Positions 1 through 9,714 of a stretch of 64,000 nt of DNA are shown here, piece by piece; position 1 is the stretch's first letter; each line of letters opens with the position of its first letter. The stretch spans positions 3,091,126 through 3,155,125 of the forward strand of contig NZ_NIST01000001.1 in assembly GCF_002335745.1 (NCBI RefSeq). The letters run 5' to 3'. A program made the position numbers and the translations under genes. The DNA is from Evansella halocellulosilytica. GTDB lineage: Bacteria > Bacillota > Bacilli > Bacillales > Salisediminibacteriaceae. The notes beneath the pieces were generated by a model. That model was not told the DNA's origin and did not search any database. It saw only the letters and a list, made by a program, of their open reading frames with translations.

Positions 1-199
1 TTTCATATTGATGGGGGAAAATCGTTAAATTTGGCAGATGTTTTGGTGCTATCAAGCCTTGAAAGTCATCTATCATCTGATGTTTTCTAGCATTATAAGC
101 CATCACGTATTTAGACCAGCTACTAAAGTCGGAGTGGTTATCTAAACAGTCTTTAAATGAATTAACCCAATCTTCGTTAAACTCGATCATTGGTTTCAT
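1..199 (-). CDS. N-terminus of a probable SNF2/DEAD-box helicase (YqhH-like), partial
   Basis: The reading frame runs off the left edge, so only the first 66 residues are visible. It starts at ATG (complement of 197-199) behind a good AGGAGA ribosome site. The protein begins MKPMIEFNEDWVNSFK and reaches NLTIFPHQYE, where helicases of this family have a PHQ-type motif just before the nucleotide-binding core. In B. subtilis the SNF2-like helicase gene yqhH lies divergently upstream of gcvT, exactly this position and orientation. No ATPase motif is in view, so the assignment rests on position and weak N-terminal similarity. Confidence 0.6.
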   Translation of the reverse strand, partial: MKPMIEFNEDWVNSFKDCLDNHSDFSSWSKYVMAYNARKHQMIDDFQGLIAPKHLPNLTIFPHQYE

Positions 200-411
200 A
201 GAAATCTCTCCTAAAAATTAATGTTTACAACGTCTGTATTTTTTAAAAAGAAAAAGCGTAATCTTCGTAAAAAAAGAAAAGTTCTATATTGCTTTGAAAA
301 ATAAAATAATGGTACGATGTATGTGACCGTATTTGTAACTGAATCTTATTATGAACGAATTTACGCAAAATCATGAATGATTCGTAGAAAGATCTAAACT
401 ACATATTTGCG

Positions 412-594
412 AATGAGAGCAAGGGGAGAGAGCGGGATTAATTATACTGCCGCCGAAGGAGCAAACGGTTTACGTGAATCTCTCAGGCAAAATGACTCTT
501 GCTTGACGCAACTCTGGAAAGAGCTCGTTATAAGAGACACCCAAGGGGCAACCTTTTGAAAGAAAGGCAAACTCTCAGGTAATAAAGACAGAGA
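412..594 (+). promoter_or_regulatory. Tandem glycine riboswitch upstream of gcvT
   Basis: Two glycine aptamers lie in tandem: the first about 412-503, the second about 508-594. Each carries the family's hallmark blocks: a purine-rich GGAGAGAGC or CTGGAAAGAGC start, a CCGAAGGAGCAA or CCAAGGGGCAACC core, and the conserved CTCAGGCAAAA or CTCAGGTAA end. A terminator hairpin follows at once. In the known Bacillus gcvT system glycine binding stops the terminator from forming, so glycine switches on the genes that destroy it. The 3' end of aptamer 2 overlaps the terminator's 5' arm, which fits that mechanism. Confidence 0.95.
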
Positions 595-630
595 CATGTT
601 GGTTTTTTCGGCATGTCTCTGTCTTTTTCT
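586..630 (+). terminator. Riboswitch-controlled intrinsic terminator
   Basis: A 13-bp stem pairs AGACAGAGACATG (586-598) with CATGTCTCTGTCT (612-624) and is followed by a T run. Its 5' arm abuts aptamer 2, as expected for the expression platform of the glycine riboswitch. Confidence 0.93.
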
Positions 631-877
631 ATGGAATCAGTGAAAAGGAATGTTTCAAAAAGTTCATAGGATGTTTGGATATGTTACTTACTCTTAATAT
701 AATGAGTGAAAACGGTTACAATGATGTGTTAGAAAAGGTTAGCAGTTAAAGGGAAGGTAACATTGATTATATAGATGTTATAGCGATCAAGAGCGGCGAA
801 GATGTTATTTGTTAATGATGTTCTTGTCTTTACAAAACCTTTTTATGGACACATAACATTACTTGGAGGTGGGAAGA

Positions 878-1972
878 TTGTCAACGCAAAAGACACCATT
901 GTATGAAATTTATAAGGAGTACCACGGCAAGACAATTGATTTTGGAGGATGGGAGCTTCCAGTCCAGTTTTCTGGGATAAAAAGTGAACACGAAGCTGTT
1001 AGAACGAAAGCAGGATTGTTCGATGTTTCCCATATGGGAGAAATCGAAGTAAAAGGAAGAGGTGCTTTACCTTACCTTCAAAAAATGATGACAAATGACG
1101 TTTCGAAAGTCAAAGATCATGCTTGCCAATATACCGCAATGTGTTATGAAGATGGCGGAACAGTGGACGACCTTGTTCTTTATAAGCGCTCTGATGATGA
1201 CTTTTTACTCGTAGTTAATGCTTCCAACATTGAAAAAGATTATGAATGGTTAAAAAAACACCAATCAGAAGATGTAGAAATCATAAATGTTTCAAGCGAT
1301 TACGCCCAATTAGCCATTCAAGGTCCTAAAGCGGAAGAAATTACACAGAAACTCACGAAGCAAGACCTGTCAGAAATTACTTTTTTTAAGTTTCGAGAAG
1401 GTATTCAGTTAGCTGAAAAGGACGTATTGATCTCTCGTACCGGGTATACAGGAGAAGATGGTTTTGAAATATACTGCAAACCCGAAGATGCAGCAGATCT
1501 ATGGAAAGCACTTTTAGAAGCGGGGCAAGAAGAAGGAATTGAACCGTGCGGATTAGGTGCAAGAGATACACTTCGGTTTGAAGCAAGGCTTGCTTTGTAC
1601 GGTCAAGAGCTTACAAAAGATATTACACCTATTGAAGCTGGGATCGGTTTTGCTGTTAAGCCAGATAAAGAAGCTGACTTTTTTGGGAAACGTGTTTTAA
1701 AAGAACAAAAAGAAAATGGCCCTAAACGAAAGCTAGTCGGTCTTGAAATGATTGATAAAGGAATTCCGAGAACGGATTATGAAGTTTATAAAAATAATGA
1801 AAAAATCGGATTTGTAACAACGGGTACACAATCGCCAACGTTAAAGAAAAATGTCGGGCTTGCAATCATTGATGCTCAATATAAGGCACTCGATACAGAG
1901 GTTGAAGTACAAGTACGCAAACGACGCTTAAAGGCGAAAGTCGTTGCAACACCATTCTATAAACGGTCTTAA
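878..1972 (+). CDS. gcvT: Glycine cleavage system T protein (aminomethyltransferase)
   Basis: T protein transfers the methylene group from the aminomethyl-lipoyl arm of GcvH to tetrahydrofolate and releases ammonia. At 364 aa it has the normal family length. Recognisable blocks are FGGWELPVQ near the N-terminus, FDVSHMGE, and the C-terminal barrel. The start is TTG 878, with GGAGGT at 865-870 eight bases upstream; an earlier in-frame TTG at 863 would place the ribosome site inside the gene. It heads gcvT-gcvPA-gcvPB. The leader between riboswitch terminator and start is about 250 nt, longer than usual. gcvH is not in the window. Confidence 0.96.
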   Translation: MSTQKTPLYEIYKEYHGKTIDFGGWELPVQFSGIKSEHEAVRTKAGLFDVSHMGEIEVKGRGALPYLQKMMTNDVSKVKDHACQYTAMCYEDGGTVDDLVLYKRSDDDFLLVVNASNIEKDYEWLKKHQSEDVEIINVSSDYAQLAIQGPKAEEITQKLTKQDLSEITFFKFREGIQLAEKDVLISRTGYTGEDGFEIYCKPEDAADLWKALLEAGQEEGIEPCGLGARDTLRFEARLALYGQELTKDITPIEAGIGFAVKPDKEADFFGKRVLKEQKENGPKRKLVGLEMIDKGIPRTDYEVYKNNEKIGFVTTGTQSPTLKKNVGLAIIDAQYKALDTEVEVQVRKRRLKAKVVATPFYKRS

Positions 1973-1992
1973 TTTGAGAGGAGATGAAGACA

Positions 1993-3336
1993 GTGAAATT
2001 CAGATATTTACCGATGACCGAAAACGATCAAAAAGAAATGCTTGATACGATCGGAATTAATAGTATCGAAGAGTTATTTTCTGATATCCCGAAAGCTACA
2101 CGTTATAAAGAGAACTTAAAAATAGAAGAAGCATTAGAAGAACCTAAACTTGTTAAAGAAATGTCCCGTCTTGCTAATAAAAATAAAAACATTAAAGATT
2201 ATACTTCTTTTCTAGGAGCAGGTGTTTACGAACACTATATCCCTTCTGTTGTCAATCATATGCTTCTTCGTTCTGAATTTTATACGGCATATACACCTTA
2301 TCAGCCAGAAATCTCTCAAGGTGAACTTCAAGCTATTTTTGAATTCCAATCAATGATTTGCGAGCTGACAGGTATGGAAATTGCAAATTCATCTATGTAT
2401 GACGGTCCTACAGCCTTAGCAGAAGCAGCAATGATGAGTGCCGGTCATACGCGTAAAAAAACGATTCTCGTGTCAAAAACTGTACATCCGGAAGCACGTG
2501 AAGTATTAAAATCAAACGCAGACGGTCAGAACTTAACAGTGATCGAAATTAATGATAAAGATGGCGTCACAGATATTGATGATTTAAAGGCACAATATCA
2601 TGATGATGTTGCAAGTGTCATTGTTCAATATCCGAACTTTTTTGGGAATATCGAAGATTTAAAAGCAATAGAAGAAGTTGCTCACCAGGGGAAGGGACTA
2701 TTTATCGTGTCATCAAATCCACTTAGTCTCGGTGTATTACAACCCCCCGGCAGCTTTGGAGCAGATGTTGTCATCGGTGATGCGCAACCATTTGGAATTC
2801 CAACACAGTTAGGCGGTCCGCATTGTGGTTATTTCGCAGTCACAAAGAAATTGATGAGAAAAGTTCCAGGACGTCTTGTGGGTCAAACGACTGATGATAA
2901 AGGAATGCGAGGATTTGTACTAACACTACAAGCACGTGAGCAGCACATTCGTAGAGACAAAGCAACGAGTAATATTTGTTCAAATCAAGCATTAAATGCA
3001 CTTGGTGCTGCCATAACCATGAGCGCAATTGGAAAAAAAGGTGTACAGAATATGGCAGCTCAAAATTTGCAGAAAGCACACTATGCGAAAGAACAATTGA
3101 AAAAACACGGTGTTGAAATCGTTTATGATAAGCCGTTTTTCAATGAATTCGTTGTAAAGCTGCCAAAGTCAATCAAAGAAGTAAATAAAAAATTGGTCAA
3201 TCACCATATACTTGGAGGATACGATCTGTCTAGAGCGTATGAAAATAAAGAAAATATGATGTTGGTTGCAGTGACTGAACTGCGTACGAAAGATGAGATT
3301 GAGCACTTTGCTTCAGTATTGGGGGGAGTAGAATGA
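1993..3336 (+). CDS. gcvPA: Glycine dehydrogenase (decarboxylating) subunit 1
   Basis: Alpha part of the split P protein, which decarboxylates glycine with pyridoxal phosphate and passes aminomethyl to GcvH. It is the 447-aa form typical of Bacillales, with conserved stretches [39 protein letters not shown] and [20 protein letters not shown]. Start chosen at GTG 1993: AGGAG lies nine bases upstream, and the resulting MKFRYLP matches the B. subtilis start MKHRYLP. The ATG at 1984 touches the ribosome site and is unlikely. It overlaps gcvPB by four bases, implying translational coupling. Confidence 0.96.
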   Translation: MKFRYLPMTENDQKEMLDTIGINSIEELFSDIPKATRYKENLKIEEALEEPKLVKEMSRLANKNKNIKDYTSFLGAGVYEHYIPSVVNHMLLRSEFYTAYTPYQPEISQGELQAIFEFQSMICELTGMEIANSSMYDGPTALAEAAMMSAGHTRKKTILVSKTVHPEAREVLKSNADGQNLTVIEINDKDGVTDIDDLKAQYHDDVASVIVQYPNFFGNIEDLKAIEEVAHQGKGLFIVSSNPLSLGVLQPPGSFGADVVIGDAQPFGIPTQLGGPHCGYFAVTKKLMRKVPGRLVGQTTDDKGMRGFVLTLQAREQHIRRDKATSNICSNQALNALGAAITMSAIGKKGVQNMAAQNLQKAHYAKEQLKKHGVEIVYDKPFFNEFVVKLPKSIKEVNKKLVNHHILGGYDLSRAYENKENMMLVAVTELRTKDEIEHFASVLGGVE

Positions 3337-4796
3337 GTCAGAAAGATCAAGCATTAATATTTGAACTTAGTAAAGAAGGGCGTGTAGGGCATAGCCTGCC
3401 AGAGCTAGATATTCCTGAAACAAATATAAACGATTTACTGCCTTCTGAATATCAACGTGAGGAAGCACCTGAGCTTCCGGAAGTTTCTGAGCTGCAAATT
3501 GTTCGACATTATACAGCATTATCTCGACGTAATCACGGAGTCGATTCAGGGTTTTATCCGCTAGGCTCTTGTACAATGAAATATAATCCAAAAATTAATG
3601 AAGACATTGCTCGTCTGCCCGGATTTGCTCATATACACCCTTATCAAGATGAGGAAACGATTCAAGGAGCCCTTGAATTAATGTATAAGCTTCAAGGATC
3701 ATTAGAAGAAATTACTGGGATGGATCAAGTCACATTACAGCCTGCAGCAGGTGCACATGGTGAGTGGACGGGATTAATGCTAATCCGTGCTTTTCACGAG
3801 GCAAATGGAGATATGCAACGTACAAAAGTAATTGTTCCAGATTCAGCTCACGGAACAAACCCGGCATCAGCAACAGTAGCAGGGTTTGAAGCTGTAACGG
3901 TAAGATCGAATGAAAATGGAATTGTCGACCTCGACCATTTGAAGGAAGTAGTTGGTGATGACACAGCAGCTCTTATGTTAACAAACCCTAATACATTAGG
4001 ATTATTTGAGGAAGAAATTCTTGAAATGGCAAAGGTTGTCCATGATGCAGGTGGAAAGCTTTACTACGATGGAGCAAATTCAAATGCGATTTTAGGTATT
4101 TCCCGGCCAGGAGATATGGGCTTTGACGTCGTACACCTTAACCTTCATAAAACATTTACGACACCACATGGTGGTGGAGGTCCAGGATCTGGCCCGGTTG
4201 GAGTAAAAAGCGATCTCGTGCCATATTTACCTAAACCTTTAGTCGTGAAAGAAGGGGAGTCATACAGCTTTGATTATGATATTCCGCAGTCTATCGGACG
4301 TGTGAAGCCATACTATGGCAACTTCGGTATTAATGTTAGAGCTTATACGTACATTCGTACAATGGGACCTGAAGGTTTACGCAAAGTATCGGAATATGCT
4401 GTATTAAATGCCAATTATATGTTACGAAGATTAGAACCATATTTCGACACGCCTTATACGCAGCATTGTAAGCATGAATTCGTCTTGTCTGGTAAGCGTC
4501 AAAAGAAGCTTGGAGTCAGGACGCTTGATATTGCAAAACGTTTACTAGACTTCGGTTATCATCCACCAACCATCTACTTCCCTCTAAATGTAGAGGAGTG
4601 TTTAATGATCGAGCCTACAGAAACAGAGTCGAAAGAAACTCTAGACGAATTTTGTGATGCGATGATTCAAATTGCAAAAGAAGCGGAAGAGAATCCAGAG
4701 ATTGTTCAAGAGGCTCCTCATCATACGGTCATCGGGCGTCTAGATGAAACGACAGCTGCGAGAAAACCGATTTTGCGTTATATGAAAGAAAATTAA
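3333..4796 (+). CDS. gcvPB: Glycine dehydrogenase (decarboxylating) subunit 2
   Basis: Beta part of the glycine decarboxylase; it holds the pyridoxal-phosphate lysine, seen in [31 protein letters not shown] and [12 protein letters not shown] are further cofactor-site signatures. At 487 aa it is full length. ATG 3333 overlaps the stop of gcvPA and is preceded by GGGGGGAG. A copy of the dispersed GCTGGGACAAAACC repeat with a hairpin directly follows the stop and probably ends the operon transcript. Confidence 0.96.
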   Translation: MSQKDQALIFELSKEGRVGHSLPELDIPETNINDLLPSEYQREEAPELPEVSELQIVRHYTALSRRNHGVDSGFYPLGSCTMKYNPKINEDIARLPGFAHIHPYQDEETIQGALELMYKLQGSLEEITGMDQVTLQPAAGAHGEWTGLMLIRAFHEANGDMQRTKVIVPDSAHGTNPASATVAGFEAVTVRSNENGIVDLDHLKEVVGDDTAALMLTNPNTLGLFEEEILEMAKVVHDAGGKLYYDGANSNAILGISRPGDMGFDVVHLNLHKTFTTPHGGGGPGSGPVGVKSDLVPYLPKPLVVKEGESYSFDYDIPQSIGRVKPYYGNFGINVRAYTYIRTMGPEGLRKVSEYAVLNANYMLRRLEPYFDTPYTQHCKHEFVLSGKRQKKLGVRTLDIAKRLLDFGYHPPTIYFPLNVEECLMIEPTETESKETLDEFCDAMIQIAKEAEENPEIVQEAPHHTVIGRLDETTAARKPILRYMKEN

Positions 4797-4819
4797 CTCA
4801 TAAACGAGTAAAATAGAGT

Positions 4820-4920
4820 GGAGGCTGGGACAAAACCTAGTTAAATAAGAGTGGCCCTCACGTCGTTGAGAGCCATTTCTTATTTATCAGGTATTTATTT
4901 TATATTGGGGTTGATTGTTC
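4820..4920 (+). repeat. Dispersed repeat family 1, copy A, behind gcvPB
   Basis: Begins GAGGCTGGGACAAAACC, then forms a hairpin from TGGCCCTCA and TTGAGAGCCA, followed by a T-rich tract. The copy at 58430-58530 matches along its whole length, including the TATTTATCAGGTATT tail and a TTGGGGTTG motif. Shorter copies lie at 16869-16913 (reverse), 22265-22295 (head only) and 42133-42196. Position and hairpin suggest it serves as the terminator of the gcv operon. Confidence 0.85.
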
Positions 4921-5004
4921 AAAAAACACTCACTTGTGTTTTGGAGTGAAAGAGTCCGCCTTATAGGATTTCGATGATTATGAAAAGGGATGTCCTCAAA
5001 ATTC

Positions 5005-5063
5005 TTTTGGCACGGACCAAATGAATAAGGTCCCTTAGGTGACTCTGGTGGTAAAGTGCCCTT
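5005..5063 (+). repeat. Dispersed repeat family 2, copy A
   Basis: CACGGACCAAATGAATAA, then GTCCCTTA, GACTCT and GGTAAAG recur in the same order at 44716-44776. Neither copy is in a gene. The element contains a short imperfect stem around GTCCC/GGGAC. Function unknown. Confidence 0.7.
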
Positions 5064-5076
5064 ATAGGGCGAAATT

Positions 5077-5099
5077 AAAACCGCCCGTTTTACGGGCGG
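5077..5099 (-). terminator. Terminator of the rhodanese gene
   Basis: Read on the minus strand, CCGCCCGT and ACGGGCGG form a strong stem followed by TTTTAATTT, 16 bases beyond the stop of the gene at 5115-5486. Confidence 0.88.
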
Positions 5100-5114
5100 A
5101 TACTTATTTATCGT

Positions 5115-5486
5115 TTATTTTTTTACTTTTCCAGTCCATTTACGGAAGCCGCCTTTAAGCATGTTGAGATCTTCAACCTCCCGTTTTTTACGAAGTATTT
5201 TAGCAGCTTGCGTACAGCGGGTGCCATTTTGACAATAAAGGTATACTGGCTGATCTTGACGAATCTCAGTCATTCGATGTCTTAATTGAGACAACGGAAT
5301 ATTTCTAGCTCCGAGAATATAACCTGTTTTAAACTCTCTTTCCTCACGAACATCAATTAGCTGAGCTTTCCGGTAATTCTTTTTAAACTCTTCTTGATCC
5401 AGCTGTGTTAAAAATTTCGGTTTCCTCAGCCGCAGGACGATAAAAATAATAAGTATGACGGTTATACCAATTAATACCCAGTTCAT
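5115..5486 (-). CDS. yqhL: Membrane-anchored rhodanese-like protein (YqhL)
   Basis: A single N-terminal membrane helix (about residues 4-20) is followed by one rhodanese domain (about 28-120). The active-site loop CQNGTRC places the catalytic cysteine at residue 85, with a second at 91, so sulfur-transferase chemistry is possible. At 123 aa it is a stand-alone single-domain rhodanese. ATG 5486 follows AAAGGAGTGG. The gene is transcribed opposite to its neighbours, between gcvPB and lipM, as in B. subtilis. Its sulfur donor and acceptor are unknown; the enclosed strong terminator suggests a monocistronic message. Confidence 0.9.
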   Translation of the reverse strand: MNWVLIGITVILIIFIVLRLRKPKFLTQLDQEEFKKNYRKAQLIDVREEREFKTGYILGARNIPLSQLRHRMTEIRQDQPVYLYCQNGTRCTQAAKILRKKREVEDLNMLKGGFRKWTGKVKK

Positions 5487-5675
5487 GATGTGGGTCCACT
5501 CCTTTTTCTATCTAATCAATAAGTCCATTATAAATGATAAACGTAAAAAGATGAACGTGCAACGTTCTAACAAAAAAATTTCCACATAAACCGTTTTTCT
5601 TTTCATCTTATCGACTTTTTTTGTATGATAAATAAGGAATGAAATTAGATTTGAATTGGAATAGAGGGATAGTTC

Positions 5676-6506
5676 ATGGAAACTTGGTACTATTTAGATT
5701 CTGGTAATCGAAGCCCTGGTTATAATATGGCATTAGATGAAAAGCTTATGAATTGGCACCGTAGAGGTGAAATACCTCCTGTTGTCCGGTTTTACGGTTG
5801 GGATCCCCCTACATTATCAGTCGGTTATTTTCAGAAAGTAGAAAAAGAAATTAACTTAGAGGCTGTTCAAAATCACGGTCTAGGCTTTGTCAGACGGCCA
5901 ACAGGTGGTAGAGGTGTATTGCATGACGATGAGTTAACGTATAGTGTCATCGTTTCTGAAAGTCATCCGAAGATGCCAGAATCTGTTACTGAAGCTTATC
6001 GTGTTATATCAGAAGGACTGTTGGAAGGTTTTCGTGAACTTGGTCTTCACACGGAGTTTTCGATACCTAGAACGAGTGAAGAGAAGGAACGCCTGAAAAA
6101 TCCTCGTTCTGCTGTTTGTTTTGATGCACCTTCGTGGTATGAATTAGTAGTGGAAGGAAGAAAAGTTGCAGGTAGTGCACAAACTCGCCAGAATGGAGTT
6201 ATTCTTCAGCACGGGTCGATTATTTTATCTTTAGATGAAGATAAATTGTTTGACGTGTTTAAATATCCGAGCGAACGTGTTCGTCAAAGAATGCAAAAAG
6301 CGTTTAAAAACAAAGCCGTTCCTATTAATGCAATAGCTGAACGAGAAGTCACGATTTCAGAAGCAAAAAAAGCCTTTTACGAAGGTTTTAAAAAAGGTCT
6401 GCATCTCAATTTAGAACCTTTCGAATTAACTGAAACGCAACAGAGAGAAGTTGAAGAATTAGTGAACCGCAAATATGGGACAGATGCATGGAATTATAAA
6501 GCATAA
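5676..6506 (+). CDS. lipM: Octanoyl-[GcvH]:protein transferase LipM
   Basis: LipM moves octanoate from acyl carrier protein to GcvH, the first step of lipoate assembly in Bacillus. The 276-aa protein has the biotin/lipoate ligase fold signature [18 protein letters not shown] (about residues 73-90), and an essential-type cysteine at 148 in [13 protein letters not shown], followed by [14 protein letters not shown] 5676 follows AGAGGGA. Lipoate made this way feeds both the glycine cleavage complex encoded just upstream and the branched-chain dehydrogenase at 55-58 kb. Confidence 0.95.
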   Translation: METWYYLDSGNRSPGYNMALDEKLMNWHRRGEIPPVVRFYGWDPPTLSVGYFQKVEKEINLEAVQNHGLGFVRRPTGGRGVLHDDELTYSVIVSESHPKMPESVTEAYRVISEGLLEGFRELGLHTEFSIPRTSEEKERLKNPRSAVCFDAPSWYELVVEGRKVAGSAQTRQNGVILQHGSIILSLDEDKLFDVFKYPSERVRQRMQKAFKNKAVPINAIAEREVTISEAKKAFYEGFKKGLHLNLEPFELTETQQREVEELVNRKYGTDAWNYKA

Positions 6507-6517
6507 AGTGGTGACGA

Positions 6518-6548
6518 ACAGCATGTCTAAAGGGGCATGTTGTTTTTA
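6518..6548 (+). terminator. Terminator after lipM
   Basis: AACAGCATG and CATGTTGTT form a stem followed by a T run, 12 bases past the lipM stop. The 460-base gap to nrdJ otherwise holds AT-rich sequence and the nrdJ control region near its end. Confidence 0.85.
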
Positions 6549-6848
6549 ATATAGGAGAATGTATTGTCGCCGATATGCTGGTGCCCTTGCGCTTTTCATA
6601 TTCGTCTATTTTTGATATTCTATTAATCTGTTGTTTATATAAACTGCATAGCAATAAGAGAATATATGTCGAAACTTCTTTATGGTCGTCAAACCTTAAT
6701 ATAGTAGCATTTCGCGTTTGTTTATATATGCAAATGACAAAAATCGTGAATATCAATTATTAGCATGATGAAGAATGTCATTTCCTCTTTCTTTTTCACT
6801 TTTACATACTTTTATGAAGTTGACATATTTATATTTATTTGTTCACTA

Positions 6849-6895
6849 ATCAATATATAGTACTATTTAACATTCATGGAACACTATATATTGAT
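6849..6895 (+). promoter_or_regulatory. Pair of NrdR-like boxes with the nrdJ promoter
   Basis: Two exact 13-base mirror copies face each other: ATCAATATATAGT (6849-6861) and ACTATATATTGAT (6883-6895), centres 34 bases apart, close to three helical turns. The second, read as ACACTATATATTGAT, resembles published NrdR boxes (ACACWATATATWGTGT-like). It overlaps the -35 of a candidate promoter TTGATA (6891-6896), 18 bases, TATAGT (6915-6920). NrdR is the standard repressor of ribonucleotide reductase genes and binds paired boxes, so repression of nrdJ is the simplest reading. Confidence 0.7.
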
Positions 6896-6934
6896 AATTG
6901 TAATTGAACTGTGATATAGTGAGTGAAGAAATAA

Positions 6935-6964
6935 AGTCATTGGCCAAGCTTGCCAATGACTTAA
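6935..6964 (+). other. Hairpin in the nrdJ 5' leader
   Basis: AAGTCATTGGC and GCCAATGACTT form a perfect 11-bp stem around CAAGCTT. No T run follows, so it is not a terminator. It lies about 15 bases past the predicted transcription start and about 60 bases before the start codon. It may stabilise the message or act in control. Confidence 0.65.
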
Positions 6965-7025
6965 AGAAATAAATCTATCACATATATTGACTGCAAAAAC
7001 TATTAATATAAAGGAGAGAAAGCCT

Positions 7026-9599
7026 GTGACAACGTTTATGTCTACGAAGACAATTAACGTCGAGGAACTGAATCGTGATATTGACCAGTTTCCACAAGTG
7101 TTTCCGGTCACTCCAGAAATGAGTATGACTAGAAGCGGAGTATCACGTCTGGTGATGCTTGATCGTTACACCTTTAAGGACACGGAGAAGAAAACTTTAA
7201 AAGCCGGAGACTTTGTTGTCTTAACTGTGAAGGAAGACCCTAAATTTCCAGCACGAGGGTATGGAATTGTCCATACTTTAGATTGGAATAAAAAAATAGC
7301 TGACATTGCTGTTGACGAAGAGTTTACCGGTATTTTAGAAGATGAAAAGGAAAAAGAAACAGGTATTGTTACGCGTTCACTTGATACGATTGATAAACCG
7401 TTAGAGATTTACTATGAGCAAATCGCGAAAAGGAATGCCCGCGGTCTTGCAGAAGTAGAGACGGATCCAAAAAAGAGAGAAGAGTCATTTGAAAAGTTTT
7501 ATCATGAGCTCGTTCATATGAATTTCGTTCCGGCTGGAAGAGTTCTTTATGGTGCAGGAGCAGAAACGGATGTTACGTACTTTAACTGTTATGTGATGCC
7601 GTACATAGCAGATTCACGTGAAGGGATTTCAGAACACCGAAAGCAAGTCATGGAGATTATGAGTCGCGGCGGTGGTGTAGGAACGAATGGATCGACATTA
7701 AGACCTCGCAATACATTAGCACGTGGAGTTAATGGTAAATCGTCAGGGTCCGTTTCATGGCTCGATGACATTGCGAAACTTACTCACTTAGTTGAGCAAG
7801 GTGGAAGTAGAAGAGGTGCCCAAATGATCATGTTGGCGGATTGGCATCCTGATATTTTAGAATTTATTATTTCTAAAATGCAGAATCCGAGAATTTTACG
7901 TTACTTGCTTGAGAACGTAAACGATGATCATATTCAACGTCTCATTAAAGATAAATTAAAGTTCACACCATTATCTGAATTAGAAGAAGCAATGTATCAA
8001 GGGATTGTGAATTATAAAGGGATTGAAGGTCAAGGTGGATTCGACCCGAAAGTAATTGCTGAAGCGGAAGAAAAATTAAGAACAGGTGGGACATATTCTG
8101 TAAATAACTCGGAATTTCTTACTGGTGCAAACATTTCAGTTTGTATTACGAAAGAATTTATGGAAGCTGTTGAGAAAGATGAAGATTATCAGCTACGCTT
8201 TCCGGATGTTGAAAATTATACAAAAGAAGAAATGGAAGCATATAACCGTGAGTGGCATAATTATGGAGATGTCCGTGAATGGGAAGAACTCGGTTTTGGA
8301 ATCCGTACTTATCGAAACATAAAAGCGAAAGAATTATGGAATTTGATCAATATTTGTGCAACATATTCAGCAGAACCAGGAATATTCTTTATTGATAATG
8401 CAAATGAAAAAACAAACGCAAGTGCCTATGGACAAAAGGTTGTTGCAACTAATCCATGTGGTGAACAACCCCTTGCACCATATTCAGTCTGCAACTTAGC
8501 GGCTGTAAACCTTGCTGAAATGGCAGATAAAGAGAAAAAAGAAGTTGATTTTGCTAAGCTGGAACAAACAGTTGCTACTGGCGTAAGAATGCAAGACAAC
8601 GTAATTGATGCGACACCATATTTTTTAGATGAAAATACAAAGCAAGCTAAAGGAGAACGCCGTGTCGGGTTAGGTGTGATGGGCTTGCATGATTTACTTA
8701 TTTATACAGAAACTGTATATGGTTCAGAAGAAGGAAATAACCTCGTTGATAAAATCTTTGAAACCATTGCTACAACAGCTTATAGGACAAGTATTGATAT
8801 CGCAAAGGAAAAAGGAAGTTTTCCTTATTTAGTAGGCGGTAATGAAGCTGAAACGAAGCATTTGCGTGATAAGTTTATTAACACAGGTTATATGAAACAG
8901 ATGCCAGAAGATATTCGTAATGGAATTAAAGAATTTGGTATTCGAAATTCGCATTTATTAACAGTCGCACCAACTGGAAGTACGGGAACGATGGTCGGTG
9001 TTTCAACAGGTTTGGAGCCATATTTCTCATTTTCATACTTCCGTAGCGGTCGTTTAGGAAAATTTATCGAAGTAAAAGCAGAAATTTTACAAGAATATTT
9101 AGACCGTCATCCTGAAGCTGATGCGAATGAGTTACCAGAATGGTTCGTTTCGAGTATGGAGCTATCCCCTGAAGCCCATGCTGATGTCCAATGTGTCATT
9201 CAACGCTGGGTAGATAGCTCATTAAGTAAGACAGTAAATGCTCCACGCGGGTATACTGTTGATCAAGTGAAAAAAGTTTATGAGCGTCTTTATAATGGCG
9301 GGGCAAAAGGCGGAACTGTATACGTTGACGGAAGCCGTGATTCACAAGTTCTTACATTGAAAGCAGAAGAAAATGACGTATATGCAGTTGATTTAACAGG
9401 TACTTCAGAAGACGATACGAAGAAAGAGCAAAAGCCGGTTGTATTAGTGGATACAATATCTGATGTCCGAAGTACATCTGTGACTTATGGAAGTGAAGTA
9501 GGGGATACGTGCCCAGTCTGTCGTCAAGGAACAGTTGAGGATATTGGCGGATGTAATACATGTACGAATTGTAATGCTCAGTTAAAGTGTGGATTATAA
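7026..9599 (+). CDS. nrdJ: Adenosylcobalamin-dependent (class II) ribonucleotide reductase
   Basis: Reduces ribonucleotides to deoxyribonucleotides with a B12-derived radical. The 857-aa protein has an N-terminal extension, the finger-loop and barrel signatures NPCGEQPLAPYSVCNLAAVNL-type and APTGSTGTMVG, and a Cys-rich tail with CPVCRQG and CNTCTNCNAQLKCGL-type pairs, as in the large NrdJ subclass with a zinc-ribbon-like end. GTG 7026 follows AAGGAG at nine bases; the frame is open upstream to 6987 but without a ribosome site. It sits between lipM and mntR, where B. subtilis has no such gene. It requires no oxygen and no separate radical subunit. Confidence 0.94.
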   Translation: MTTFMSTKTINVEELNRDIDQFPQVFPVTPEMSMTRSGVSRLVMLDRYTFKDTEKKTLKAGDFVVLTVKEDPKFPARGYGIVHTLDWNKKIADIAVDEEFTGILEDEKEKETGIVTRSLDTIDKPLEIYYEQIAKRNARGLAEVETDPKKREESFEKFYHELVHMNFVPAGRVLYGAGAETDVTYFNCYVMPYIADSREGISEHRKQVMEIMSRGGGVGTNGSTLRPRNTLARGVNGKSSGSVSWLDDIAKLTHLVEQGGSRRGAQMIMLADWHPDILEFIISKMQNPRILRYLLENVNDDHIQRLIKDKLKFTPLSELEEAMYQGIVNYKGIEGQGGFDPKVIAEAEEKLRTGGTYSVNNSEFLTGANISVCITKEFMEAVEKDEDYQLRFPDVENYTKEEMEAYNREWHNYGDVREWEELGFGIRTYRNIKAKELWNLINICATYSAEPGIFFIDNANEKTNASAYGQKVVATNPCGEQPLAPYSVCNLAAVNLAEMADKEKKEVDFAKLEQTVATGVRMQDNVIDATPYFLDENTKQAKGERRVGLGVMGLHDLLIYTETVYGSEEGNNLVDKIFETIATTAYRTSIDIAKEKGSFPYLVGGNEAETKHLRDKFINTGYMKQMPEDIRNGIKEFGIRNSHLLTVAPTGSTGTMVGVSTGLEPYFSFSYFRSGRLGKFIEVKAEILQEYLDRHPEADANELPEWFVSSMELSPEAHADVQCVIQRWVDSSLSKTVNAPRGYTVDQVKKVYERLYNGGAKGGTVYVDGSRDSQVLTLKAEENDVYAVDLTGTSEDDTKKEQKPVVLVDTISDVRSTSVTYGSEVGDTCPVCRQGTVEDIGGCNTCTNCNAQLKCGL

Positions 9600-9613
9600 C
9601 GAGAAATAAGAAG

Positions 9614-9647
9614 AGCGAGCGGTGTTACACACTGCTTGCTTTTTTTA
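9614..9647 (+). terminator. Terminator after nrdJ
   Basis: GCGAGCGGTGT pairs with ACACTGCTTGC (two G-U pairs), followed by seven Ts, just past the nrdJ stop. Confidence 0.9.
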
Positions 9648-9714
9648 TCAATAAAAACGCATAAATCACAGAAAGAAATAAAAAACTAATAAAAAAATGG
9701 AAGGGAGTAAAGTT

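Noticed and set aside
6575..6763. 62-codon plus-strand frame after lipM
   Set aside because: No ribosome site, odd composition with runs of Ile, Leu and Cys, and an overlapping minus-strand frame of the same quality in AT-rich sequence. No family resemblance.
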